Positions 33,722 to 42,100 of a stretch of DNA of 64,000 bases are shown here, piece after piece. The notes beneath the pieces were generated by a model, which saw only the letters and a program-made list of their open reading frames with translations, was not told the origin of the DNA and made no database searches. This stretch comes from T3Sed10-241 sp036796255. Lineage in GTDB: Bacteria; Bacteroidota; Bacteroidia; Flavobacteriales_D; Cryomorphaceae. A program made the translations under genes and the position numbers. Position 1 is the stretch's first letter, and each line of letters begins with the position of its first letter. The stretch covers positions 1 to 64,000 of the forward strand of contig DAIRDH010000003.1 of assembly GCA_036796255.1 (NCBI GenBank). Direction: 5' to 3'.

Positions 33722-36064
33722 ATGAACTTCCACAAGTTCTACGTATTCATTTGTGCAGTGATGTTGTATGTGTCAGGCTTCAGCCAAACGCCTTGCGATA
33801 TACACCTCACAGGTACAGTTATTGACCGCAATTCGGGTCAGGAGCTGACGTATGCCACGGTGGTTCTTGAAGAGGCCTATAAAGCGGGCAATACAAATGA
33901 GGAGGGCCGATTTGAATTCAAAGCTTTGTGCCAGGGACAGTTGACCATGAGCATTTCTCATGTGGGCTGTAATACGGAGAAGTATGTCTTCGATTTGCGC
34001 AGGGATACCGCGCTCACCATTTACCTGTCGCATAGCGAGGAATCGCTGGATGCCGTTGAAATATACGCATTGAAGGAGAGCGCTATGGAACTTACCCGCA
34101 TGGAAGTGCGCAGCGCTGACATCGAAAAAGGTTCTGGCAGGCAACTGGCTGAACTGGCCCTCATGCTTCCCGGCATGCGGCTGCTGCAAACTGGCAATGC
34201 CATCGCAAAACCTGTATTTCGCGGAATGCACAGCAACCGCCTGCTGCTCATGAACAACGGCATACGGCAAGAAGGCCAGTACTGGGGCTCGGAGCACGCA
34301 CCCGAGATCGATAGCTATGTGGCCCAATCACTCGCAATTATTGAAGGGCCCGATGCACTGCGCTATGCCTCCGATGCCATTGCCGGTGTTTTGCTTGTGG
34401 AGCCGCCCGATGTTTTCGGCCATGAACAATTTGCCGGAAAACTTCAATCCACTCTGCAGTCGAATGGAAGGGGAGGGGCTGCTGCTGCTGAACTGAGCGG
34501 CACCACACCCTTTGCAAAAGGCCTACACTACCGTGTGCAAGGCTCGCTGAAGAAGTTGGGCACTGTAAGAGATTCTCGCAATTTCTTGACCAATACAGGG
34601 GTGGAGGAGTACAACTACTCTTATGCTTTGGGTTATCAATACAAGGCATGGAAGGCGGAGGTATACTACTCCAAGTTCAACCAGCGCTTTGGCTTGTACC
34701 GCTACTCCCACCTTGGCAACCTCACTGACCTGCAAAATGTGCTGCAAGGCAGAAGCCAACCCGATACCCTCGGCTTCAGCTATGATTTTGATAGACCATA
34801 TCAAAGGGTTTCGCACGAGTTGTTCAAGGTCAGACTCGAGCACCGCATCGATGAAAGCAACCGCATAGAGATGGTGTATGCCAGGCAGTACAACCGCCGG
34901 CAGGAATTTGATATTCACATAGGCCGCAACCCTTCGGACGAAGCCCTTTCAAGGCCTCAACTCGACTACAGACTCACCACCCATCTTGCCGAAGCACTGT
35001 GGCACCATGCCCCAGGTAAAATAAATGGTGTGCTCGGCGCCAGCGCCATGATGCGCCGCAACCGCTATCGGGGCCGCGAGTTTATGCCCAATTATGAGAA
35101 TCAAAACCTTGGAGTGTTTCTTATAGAGCGCTATGCACGTGGTGCGTGGAATTTCACCGCTGCCATGCGCTACGACCATCACACAGGACAGGTATTTGAG
35201 CCTGTTGCCAGTTTTGACAATCCTGTCAAGCTGAATTTTGATGGATTTGCCACCTCTGTGGCAGTGCGAAGATCAATCACGAATGGAGATATCAACTTCA
35301 GTGGTGGCACGCAATGGCGGGCTCCGGCAGTCAATGAACTTTTTAGCAATGGACTGCACCATGGGGCAGGTGGCATTGAAGTGGGCAATCCTAATTTGCA
35401 AAGTGAGCGGTCTTACAATGCCGCGCTTACCTTCAGAAAAGCATGGCGACAGCAAAAGCTTCAGGCTGTGGCTTACTTCAATTTCATCGAAAACTTCATT
35501 TTTATGAATCCCAATTCCATAGAGCTTACCATCCGCGGAGCCTTTCCACGCTTCGATTTTGAACAAGCTGATGCCCTTTTCAGAGGAATTGACTTGCGGC
35601 ATGAAGCAAATTGGAGCGAGAGCTGGAGTACCATCAGCACGGCAAGTCTGGTATGGGCGGACAACCTGGAGAACAACACCTTTTTTGTAGGCATTCCGGC
35701 ACACCACTTTAGTGTCGATTTGCGCCGAACATATGACGACACTGAAAGGCTGAAAGGACTCTACACCAGCATCCGGGCCACCTATACCATGAGGCAGTAC
35801 CGCGCTCCTGATTTGTATCCCTTTGATGCTGTGCGCGAAATGGGCAGTGCTGCGCCACTTCCGCCGAGCTTCGATTTCGCTGCTCCTCCCGATGGCTACT
35901 TTTTATTGGGCGCATCGGCAGGAATGCGATTTGGCAACAGCAGCCTTTCACTCGATGTTGAGAATGCGCTCAATGCCGCTTACCGCGACTACATGAACCG
36001 CTTTAGATATTTCGCAGATGAAATGGGAATCAACGTTTTATTGCGGTTTCAACACAATTTTTAA
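33722..36064 (+). CDS. TonB-dependent outer-membrane receptor
   Basis: The 780-residue protein has a signal peptide ending in GFSQ. A CarboxypepD_reg-like domain (LTGTVIDRNSGQELTYATVVLEEA, about 30-110) and a TonB plug with LALMLPGMRLLQTGN and the loop NRLLLMNNGIRQEGQYWGSEHAPEID follow. A 22-strand-type barrel ends in FRYFADEMGINVLLRFQHNF, with the terminal Phe. Such receptors import metal complexes or small nutrients using the TonB motor. The His-rich neighbour and the palindromic promoter suggest a metal, possibly zinc. There is no SusD partner, so a glycan system is unlikely. Confidence 0.93.
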   Translation: MNFHKFYVFICAVMLYVSGFSQTPCDIHLTGTVIDRNSGQELTYATVVLEEAYKAGNTNEEGRFEFKALCQGQLTMSISHVGCNTEKYVFDLRRDTALTIYLSHSEESLDAVEIYALKESAMELTRMEVRSADIEKGSGRQLAELALMLPGMRLLQTGNAIAKPVFRGMHSNRLLLMNNGIRQEGQYWGSEHAPEIDSYVAQSLAIIEGPDALRYASDAIAGVLLVEPPDVFGHEQFAGKLQSTLQSNGRGGAAAAELSGTTPFAKGLHYRVQGSLKKLGTVRDSRNFLTNTGVEEYNYSYALGYQYKAWKAEVYYSKFNQRFGLYRYSHLGNLTDLQNVLQGRSQPDTLGFSYDFDRPYQRVSHELFKVRLEHRIDESNRIEMVYARQYNRRQEFDIHIGRNPSDEALSRPQLDYRLTTHLAEALWHHAPGKINGVLGASAMMRRNRYRGREFMPNYENQNLGVFLIERYARGAWNFTAAMRYDHHTGQVFEPVASFDNPVKLNFDGFATSVAVRRSITNGDINFSGGTQWRAPAVNELFSNGLHHGAGGIEVGNPNLQSERSYNAALTFRKAWRQQKLQAVAYFNFIENFIFMNPNSIELTIRGAFPRFDFEQADALFRGIDLRHEANWSESWSTISTASLVWADNLENNTFFVGIPAHHFSVDLRRTYDDTERLKGLYTSIRATYTMRQYRAPDLYPFDAVREMGSAAPLPPSFDFAAPPDGYFLLGASAGMRFGNSSLSLDVENALNAAYRDYMNRFRYFADEMGINVLLRFQHNF

Positions 36065-36098
36065 TTCTAAACTTTCATACACACAAAAACCAAACACA

Positions 36099-36701
36099 AT
36101 GAAAATCAAACAAACACTAGGCCTATTGGCCGCAGCATTCATGGCTTTTACCTTCGTAGCTTGCGACAACGACGATGACGGTGGAACAACCCCGCCACCG
36201 GCCGGCGATGAAGAGGTGATAACAGACCTTGTACTGACTTTTCAGAATGCAGATACCCAAACTTCAGAAAGCTTCACCTTTTCTGATCCCGATGGTCCGG
36301 GGGGAAATGCTCCGACCATCGATGCAATAACGCTGGCTCCAGGCGCTTATTCAGTTTCTATTACCGTGCTTGACGCTTCTAATCCCAACGATATCGAAGA
36401 CCTCACGTCAGAGATTGCCGAAGAAGAAGCCGATGAACATCAGTTTTTCTTTGAATTGCTCAACGGGGCCGAGGATATCATTACCATCGTATACGCAGAT
36501 GCCGATGAAGATGGTAAACCTATTGGACAGCAGACCGTTTGGGCCATAAGCGATGCCACCTCAGGCAATGAGAAAGTCCGTATTACTTTGATTCATGAAC
36601 CAAACAAGAATGCCGCGGGTGCCTCTGAAGGAACACTCTCACCTGCGGTGGGCGGAGAAACGGATATCGAAGTAGAATTCGACATTACTGTGACGCAATA
36701 A
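36099..36701 (+). CDS. Lipoprotein of the TonB island
   Basis: The 200-residue product has a lipoprotein signal (AFMAFTFVAC) followed by an acidic DNDDDGG stretch and a proline-rich linker. The beta-rich domain then contains VITDLVLTFQN, FTFSDPDGPGG and EADEHQFFFELL, with many Asp/Glu. It lies 34 bases after the receptor and is probably co-expressed with it. A surface or periplasmic substrate-capture role is possible but not shown. The frame is open upstream to 36018, inside the receptor gene; the signal peptide fixes the start at 36099. Confidence 0.75.
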   Translation: MKIKQTLGLLAAAFMAFTFVACDNDDDGGTTPPPAGDEEVITDLVLTFQNADTQTSESFTFSDPDGPGGNAPTIDAITLAPGAYSVSITVLDASNPNDIEDLTSEIAEEEADEHQFFFELLNGAEDIITIVYADADEDGKPIGQQTVWAISDATSGNEKVRITLIHEPNKNAAGASEGTLSPAVGGETDIEVEFDITVTQ

Positions 36702-36738
36702 GCCGGTCAATACAGCTTTGCTTCCTTGAAGCAATTTC

Positions 36739-36791
36739 AATCCCACTTTTCGTAAATTTGGACATGCGAAAAGTGGGATTTTTATTTTTGA
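36739..36791 (+). terminator. Long hairpin with U-rich tail overlapping a start codon
   Basis: A perfect 14-bp stem AATCCCACTTTTCG/CGAAAAGTGGGATT (36739-36752 with 36767-36780) encloses a 14-base loop that contains the ATG of the next gene (36764-36766). The stem is followed by TTTATTTTTG. It has the form of an intrinsic terminator for the TonB island, yet its right arm encodes the first residues of the downstream lipoprotein, so it could act as an attenuator or a translational switch. Confidence 0.65.
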
Positions 36792-37501
36792 CTGCAATTT
36801 GTCTGATTGCCTGTGAGAAAACCTCAAGTGACGAAACGCCACCTGCGATTGTTCGCTATCAACTCATGGCAGATACTGTTCTGCCCCAAGATATGCTCAC
36901 TGTAAATGTAATTGTACGAGACAATGAAGACCTGAATCAGATGCGGTTTAGGATAAAAGAAGCATTTGCAAAATCATTCTCTCCCTGGAGCGAAATCAGA
37001 ATTATCGATATTCAAGGCTTTGAGCACGAAGGCGCGTATACTTTTGAGGTGCCCGATTCAGCGGCAGCGGGCATGTACGAAATTGGTTTTCAGGTGGCCG
37101 ATTTTCAAGGCAATGGTTCCATTGATTCGCTGATTACCTTTTTTGTGGAGCAGCCTGGAATGCAGCCGGTATTTGATGGGGTCGCAACCGTTCCTGCCGC
37201 TGATGCCGATAACGTGATTATTGTAATTCTGGATTCAGACACCATGTCCTTCTCTGGCATTGTAAGCGATGAAAATGGACTTGAAAGGGTCACTTTTGAA
37301 TTCAAGAGCGCAAGGGGAAGTAATCTCAGGTCTTCGAACTATACTTTTGGCGACAGCCTGGTAACCTTGTGGAATCTTGCTTTGGCTGATTCCGTTTTTT
37401 TCGGCAATGACAGTCAGCTGCCGGTGGAACTTGTTATCAAAGCCATCAATAGTGAAGGCAATCAATCTAGACGGCGCTTCGGTCTGTCTTTCTTTGATTG
37501 A
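36764..37501 (+). CDS. DUF4625-like lipoprotein
   Basis: The 245-residue product starts with a lipoprotein signal (MRKVGFLFLTAICLIAC). Two immunoglobulin-like beta domains follow, of the kind found in DUF4625 Bacteroidota lipoproteins: VNVIVRDNEDLNQMRFRI with FQVADFQGNGSIDSL in the first, and FSGIVSDENGLERVTFEF in the second. The role is unknown; probably envelope display. Its ATG lies in the loop of a perfect 14-bp hairpin, so expression may depend on readthrough or unfolding. I prefer the ATG at 36764 to a TTG two codons earlier. Confidence 0.75.
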   Translation: MRKVGFLFLTAICLIACEKTSSDETPPAIVRYQLMADTVLPQDMLTVNVIVRDNEDLNQMRFRIKEAFAKSFSPWSEIRIIDIQGFEHEGAYTFEVPDSAAAGMYEIGFQVADFQGNGSIDSLITFFVEQPGMQPVFDGVATVPAADADNVIIVILDSDTMSFSGIVSDENGLERVTFEFKSARGSNLRSSNYTFGDSLVTLWNLALADSVFFGNDSQLPVELVIKAINSEGNQSRRRFGLSFFD

Positions 37502-37633
37502 TTTGCGATGAGGCTGCTGTAGTAGTATACCGTTGGCGCGACCATGTGAAAAACTTTTGTGCTGGATATGTATTGTCACCCTTAATTTCTCCTTCTTTGC
37601 TGCTTTGATAAGCACGCAATACCGGGCAGCTCT

Positions 37634-38410
37634 ATGAATGCGAAAATCCACCTTGCCGAGCAGACGATTCAGACTATGCTTGGTGAGCCACTCGAACCGC
37701 GGGGTAGGGCTTACTTTATACCGCTAGGCACAGGCCGTCGTCTGGCAATAAGTGATGTGCACGGTTGCTTTGAAACATTGGCAAGTTTGCTCGAAAAAGT
37801 TGGCTTGAATAAGGATGATCAACTCTTTATGCTTGGCGACTTTATAGACCGGGGGCCGTATTCCCGCCTCACTGTTAAATATGTGAAGTCGCTCATTGTA
37901 TCGGGCTATCAGGTCTATCCATTGCGTGGAAACCATGAGCAACTCTTTCTTGACTTCAACCGCACGCATCCGCACAAGCTCGCCCTATTTGCCGAAAGGC
38001 AAAACGCTGCCCATATGCTTAAAAACCAGCAAACCTTGTGGGCTGGAATGGACCGCTTCTTTGGGGTGCTGCCTTATTATTATGAAACAGACCAGCATTT
38101 GCTGTGCCATGCCGGATTTGATACGAGAAGTAAAAATCCATTTCGGTCTTGGCACCACATGCTCTGGACCAGGCAGTTTGAATACGATATGACTATTTAC
38201 GAAGGCAAGCGCATCATTCATGGCCATGTACCCAACTCATTGAAGCGGATTGAAAGCGCAGCTGCGGCTGGGGCCAAAATTTGTCCCATCGACAACGGAT
38301 GCGTGCGTTCAGGGCATCAGGGGTATGGGCGGCTGGTGTGTATAGATTTGGATACCGGTGAGTTATGGAAGAAGAAGAACGCAGATACCGTAGCAGTAGC
38401 TATACCGTAG
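37634..38410 (+). CDS. PPP-family serine/threonine phosphatase-like metallophosphoesterase
   Basis: The 258-residue cytosolic enzyme has all the metal-site motifs of the PPP family in order: ISDVHG, LGDFIDRGPYS, LRGNHEQ, and the later histidines in LLCHAGFD and IIHGHVPN. The C-terminal CPIDNGCV and LVCIDLDTGEL are typical of bacterial PrpA-like or ApaH-like phosphatases. The substrate (phosphoprotein or dinucleotide) cannot be told apart from sequence. Starts at 37634 or at an in-frame ATG at 37676 are both possible; only the second would remove the weakly conserved first 14 residues. Confidence 0.88.
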   Translation: MNAKIHLAEQTIQTMLGEPLEPRGRAYFIPLGTGRRLAISDVHGCFETLASLLEKVGLNKDDQLFMLGDFIDRGPYSRLTVKYVKSLIVSGYQVYPLRGNHEQLFLDFNRTHPHKLALFAERQNAAHMLKNQQTLWAGMDRFFGVLPYYYETDQHLLCHAGFDTRSKNPFRSWHHMLWTRQFEYDMTIYEGKRIIHGHVPNSLKRIESAAAAGAKICPIDNGCVRSGHQGYGRLVCIDLDTGELWKKKNADTVAVAIP

Positions 38411-38416
38411 TTTGGC

Positions 38417-38926
38417 CTATGCAAAGCGCATAAACCAACTCTCTCCAAGCGGAAGCATCCAGAACTGCTTCATGTCGCCAAGGTTGGCCACCAGGTTATT
38501 GAACACTATAGTGTTCTCATTCACCTGACCCGATTTTAAAGCTGCGCCCAGGTCATTAAGGTGTATGGTATTCACTTGCTGATCAGGACTCAGGTAGGCC
38601 ATCAGCATTCTGTTCATGAATGAAATCTGATATTCCTTCTCAAGGTTTTGAATGAAACGCACGGAGCTATCAATGGAACATCCCGATGCACCGGCCACAC
38701 TTTCATCGGCAACAAGGCAGATGAACCGTTCGAACATTACAAAGACTTCAGCTTTGAGCTTTTGGTTGTGGGCTGTCCAGCTATTGGCGAATTGCCCGCA
38801 TGATTTCAGTAAACCTTCCAATTCAGAAATCTCAAAATTACGGTCGCTTTGGTATATCCACACGCGGCTGTTGTCCGGAAAGCCTTTTGGCAAATCAAGG
38901 TCTACCGGGCTAAATGCTTCTTTCAT
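38417..38926 (-). CDS. Conserved Bacteroidota protein of unknown function
   Basis: The 169-residue soluble protein contains SRVWIYQSDRNFEISELEGL, a W-x-x-H-x-x-x-L-K-A-E-V motif and VAGASGCSIDSSVRFIQNLE. Relatives are often labelled ABC transporter ATPase in Bacteroidota genomes, but no Walker motif is present, so that name is unsupported. It is translationally coupled to the Fe-S protein gene upstream (4-base overlap at 38923-38926), which suggests a shared role. A conserved Cys in GCSIDSS is notable. Confidence 0.75.
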   Translation of the reverse strand: MKEAFSPVDLDLPKGFPDNSRVWIYQSDRNFEISELEGLLKSCGQFANSWTAHNQKLKAEVFVMFERFICLVADESVAGASGCSIDSSVRFIQNLEKEYQISFMNRMLMAYLSPDQQVNTIHLNDLGAALKSGQVNENTIVFNNLVANLGDMKQFWMLPLGESWFMRFA

Positions 38927-39717
38927 AATTCGGCAGCATTTGCGATGAGTTCAGCAACATCGTACACTTTTACCTCATCTTCTTTTTCAAAATTCTTAAC
39001 CCCATCAGTCATCATGGTATTGCAAAAAGGGCAACCCGTGGCGATGACCTGGGGCTTGAGCTCAAGGGCCTCTTCACTGCGCTCGATATTGACTTCTTTA
39101 TTTCCGGGTTCGGCCTCTTTGAACATTTGCGCACCACCGGCGCCACAACAAAGGCCTTTGGACTTGCATCTGCGCATTTCGACCAGCTCAGCGTCCAGTT
39201 TTTCAATCAATTCGCGTGGCGCTTCATACTCACCATTGCCGCGGCCCAGATAGCAAGGGTCGTGGAAAGTGATGCGTTTCCCTTTGTACAGGCCTCCGCC
39301 CTGGAGCGTGATTTTTCCTTCGCCAATGAGCTTTTGGATGAATTGGGTATGGTGGAGCACCTCATAGTTGCCTCCCAGTTCGGGATATTCATTTTTCAGT
39401 GTATTGAAGCAATGTGGGCACCCTGTTACGATGCGTTTTACTTCGTATCCATTGAGAACCTGAATGTTCATCATGGCCTGCATCTGGAATAGAAACTCAT
39501 TGCCTGCGCGCTTGGCAGGGTCTCCCGTACAGCCTTCTTCCGTGCCCAAAACGGCAAATTTCACTTCCGCTTTGTTCAGGATTTTCACAATGGCTTTGGT
39601 AATCTTTTTCGCGCGGTCGTCAAAACTTCCAGCGCAACCCACCCAAAACAACACTTCAGGCACTTCGCCTGCAGCAATCATTTCGGCCATGGTGGGGACT
39701 TTTAAAGTTGTGCTCAT
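38923..39717 (-). CDS. Fe-S oxidoreductase with two CCG domains (HdrB/GlpC-like)
   Basis: The 264-residue cytosolic protein carries two cysteine-rich CCG-type domains. The first has GCAGSFDDR, an EGCTGDPAKR variant and GCPHCFNTLKNEY. The second has HDPCYLGR, GLCCGAGGAQMF and GCPFCNTMMTDG. Such domains bind unusual 4Fe-4S clusters in heterodisulfide reductase B, GlpC and LutA (family knowledge). It follows the membrane Fe-S subunit with 16 bases between them and overlaps the next gene as ATGA, so the three form a coupled module. Electron donor and acceptor are unknown. Confidence 0.87.
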   Translation of the reverse strand: MSTTLKVPTMAEMIAAGEVPEVLFWVGCAGSFDDRAKKITKAIVKILNKAEVKFAVLGTEEGCTGDPAKRAGNEFLFQMQAMMNIQVLNGYEVKRIVTGCPHCFNTLKNEYPELGGNYEVLHHTQFIQKLIGEGKITLQGGGLYKGKRITFHDPCYLGRGNGEYEAPRELIEKLDAELVEMRRCKSKGLCCGAGGAQMFKEAEPGNKEVNIERSEEALELKPQVIATGCPFCNTMMTDGVKNFEKEDEVKVYDVAELIANAAEL

Positions 39718-39733
39718 TCAGATTTTTTTAAGT

Positions 39734-41059
39734 CTAGGCTTCTTCGGCCCATTTGAGTCGGTCTGCTTGTGAGAATGCCCATGGCGCACCATTGTTCTCT
39801 ATATTGGTGTACATGCCATTCAATTCGGTGGGTGATTGCGATTCTTCCATTACGAGGTACCTTCGCAGGTCTACAATGATTTCCAAGGGGCTTATGTTTA
39901 CCGGACAAGCCTGAACACAGGCATTGCAGGTGGTACATGCCCAGAGCTCTTCGGGAGTGATGTAATCGCCCAACAGTGATTTACCATCATCATAATCAGC
40001 ACCGTGCTTGTCAATGTTTTTGCCAACTTCCTCGAGGCGGTCGCGCGTGTCCATCATGATCTTGCGTGGCGAGAGCTTCTTGCCAGTAATGTTGGCCGGG
40101 CACTCGGACGTACATCGACCACACTCTGTGCATGAATACGCATCCATGAGATTTTTCCATGTCAGGTCTTTAACATCTTTGGCACCAAATTTCTCTGGAA
40201 CAGCATTGGGATCTGCTTCGGGCTGAGCGGCATAGGGATCAGCATCCGGATCCATCATAAGTTTTACCTCGGCAGTCACTTTGTCCATATTGCTGAAATG
40301 CCCCTGATTCCTCAAGTTGCTGAAATAGGTATTGGGAAATGCCAGGATGATGTGAAAGTGCTTGGAAATAGGCAGGTAGTTGAGAAAAAGCAATATTCCA
40401 ACGATGTGGGCCCACCAGGCAATACGTTCAACCATGATTAAAGTTGAAACGCTATAATCGGCGAGCATTGGTGCGAAAAGTCCACTGATCGGAAATGAAC
40501 CTGCCTGTACATAATGTGGGGCATCATTTGCCTGAAGCGCACTGTCGGCAGCATTCATAGTCAGGAATGCCCCCATTAGGAAGATCTCGACCCATAGAAT
40601 AATGTAGGCATCACTCTTTGGCCAACCTTTAAGCTCGGCCATGCTCAGGCGTCGTATCGCACCTCCATATCGACGAATCAAAAATACCACACAAGCCAAA
40701 AGGACCAATGCAGCCAAAACTTCGAAGCTGGCTATCAACACGTCGTAAGCGGGCCCTAGCGGTGCAAATACCCTGTGGGTACCAAAAACACCATCTATGA
40801 TTATCTCAAGGACTTCAATGTTGATGATTACGAAGCCTACATAAATCAAAATGTGCATGAATCCGGCAAAAGGCCTCGCAACCATTTTTGATTGGCCCAA
40901 AGCCACGCGTGTCATCACGGCCAAGCGCTCTGCTTTGTTGTCAGAGCGATCTACATCTTTGCCCAGCAATATGTTACGGCGAATTTTTTTTACCTGAAGT
41001 GCGAATGCAACGACCGCTGCTGTAAGGACTATCAGGAAAATAATGTTTGCTATACCCAT
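39734..41059 (-). CDS. Membrane Fe-S oxidoreductase subunit (cytochrome-b-like helices plus 2[4Fe-4S])
   Basis: The 441-residue protein has about five membrane helices in its first 240 residues, including FAGFMHILIYVGFVIINIEVLEIII and the His-containing VERIAWWAHIVGILLFLNYLPISKHFHIIL, which could ligate haem as in NarI or DsrM. The cytoplasmic part then has two ferredoxin motifs, CTECGRCTSECP and CTTCNACVQACP. Together with the CCG protein downstream it makes a quinone-linked electron-transfer pair, like the HdrED, DsrMK and HmeCD types. Physiological partners are unknown. MlaD lies 10 bases upstream on the same strand. Confidence 0.87.
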   Translation of the reverse strand: MGIANIIFLIVLTAAVVAFALQVKKIRRNILLGKDVDRSDNKAERLAVMTRVALGQSKMVARPFAGFMHILIYVGFVIINIEVLEIIIDGVFGTHRVFAPLGPAYDVLIASFEVLAALVLLACVVFLIRRYGGAIRRLSMAELKGWPKSDAYIILWVEIFLMGAFLTMNAADSALQANDAPHYVQAGSFPISGLFAPMLADYSVSTLIMVERIAWWAHIVGILLFLNYLPISKHFHIILAFPNTYFSNLRNQGHFSNMDKVTAEVKLMMDPDADPYAAQPEADPNAVPEKFGAKDVKDLTWKNLMDAYSCTECGRCTSECPANITGKKLSPRKIMMDTRDRLEEVGKNIDKHGADYDDGKSLLGDYITPEELWACTTCNACVQACPVNISPLEIIVDLRRYLVMEESQSPTELNGMYTNIENNGAPWAFSQADRLKWAEEA

Positions 41060-41069
41060 TTCTTTAATC

Positions 41070-42095
41070 TCATTGATTGGCAGAGTTCACGTATTCTTTA
41101 AGTTGTTCCAGCTCAGCACGCGACAACTCCACATCTTTATTCTTTCTACCAAAAACAGAGAAGTGCATGTATCTGTTTGGATTCACCCTCAAATCTTCCA
41201 CCAGTAGATCCATATTGTCGGCCGCGCTCTCAAGTTTTTTGTATAATTCATCGTCGTTGATCAGCAAGCCAAGGGTTCCTTCACCTCTGTTAATTTTTTC
41301 AATGGTTTCATTGACCTGTGCCATGGCCTTGTTGGCATTGACAATCGTTTTGGCGATATCGGCCTTCGCAAGGGTGTCGCTGATAGCAGAAAAATTTCGG
41401 ATCACGTTCTCAAGTTGATCACTATTGTCGCTCATCACGCGCGACAGGTTCTGTACATTTTTGAAAATCGCCGAGATGCGGTTCTTCTCTTCCATGACAA
41501 GGGTATCGATTTGGAATGCGGTGCGCTCCAAGCTTGCAATAGCATTGTTTATTCCCGAAAAACTTTCCACAATATTGTCCTGCGATTGGGTATTCAAAAT
41601 GGCCTCTACCACTTTGATAACGCTATCAACAGATGAGATGAGGCTTTCCGCTTTGATTTTGATTGGTCGGAGTTGTTCATTGACCTCATCTACTAAATCT
41701 GCCTCGATATCCGGGGTAAGCGTATCTCCCGATTGTGCCAATACACTGCTGCGGCCCAGTTGCAATTGAACCTGCATGGAGCCGAGTAGGTCGGCACTTC
41801 TCAAGACCGCTTTGGTATCTTTTGGAATATTTACTTCTTCATTGATGGTCATGGTAACAAGCAAAAGATTGCCCTTATCGGGCAACATTTGCACTGATTT
41901 CACCTGTCCAATTTTGTAGCCGTTGAGCACCACTGGATTGGAAGGAGTAAGCCCATTCACCCTCGTATACATGCCGTAGTAAGTGGTAGACTTTGAGAAT
42001 ACTTCAATTCCTTTAAGAAAATTGACACCGACGTATGCCAGCAGCAGCGCTCCGACTACAACCACTGCTATTTTTGTTTCCTTGCGTAGTTTCAT
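41070..42095 (-). CDS. MlaD-family (MCE domain) lipid-transport protein
   Basis: The 341-residue protein has an N-terminal membrane helix (IAVVVVGALLLAYVGVNFL) and then the MCE domain: TYYGMYTRVNGLTPSNPVVLNGYKIGQVKSVQM through LGSMQVQLQLGR. A long helical periplasmic region and a charged tail follow. MCE proteins carry phospholipids between the inner and outer membranes, normally with an MlaE permease and MlaF ATPase. Neither partner is adjacent here. It is preceded by the amidase gene with 5 bases between. Confidence 0.9.
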   Translation of the reverse strand: MKLRKETKIAVVVVGALLLAYVGVNFLKGIEVFSKSTTYYGMYTRVNGLTPSNPVVLNGYKIGQVKSVQMLPDKGNLLLVTMTINEEVNIPKDTKAVLRSADLLGSMQVQLQLGRSSVLAQSGDTLTPDIEADLVDEVNEQLRPIKIKAESLISSVDSVIKVVEAILNTQSQDNIVESFSGINNAIASLERTAFQIDTLVMEEKNRISAIFKNVQNLSRVMSDNSDQLENVIRNFSAISDTLAKADIAKTIVNANKAMAQVNETIEKINRGEGTLGLLINDDELYKKLESAADNMDLLVEDLRVNPNRYMHFSVFGRKNKDVELSRAELEQLKEYVNSANQ

Positions 42096-42100
42096 TTCAA

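Noticed and set aside
36753..36760. TAAATTTG as a promoter box for the DUF4625-like lipoprotein
   Set aside because: It lies only 3 bases before the ATG with no TTG at the right spacing, and the sequence is the loop of the hairpin.
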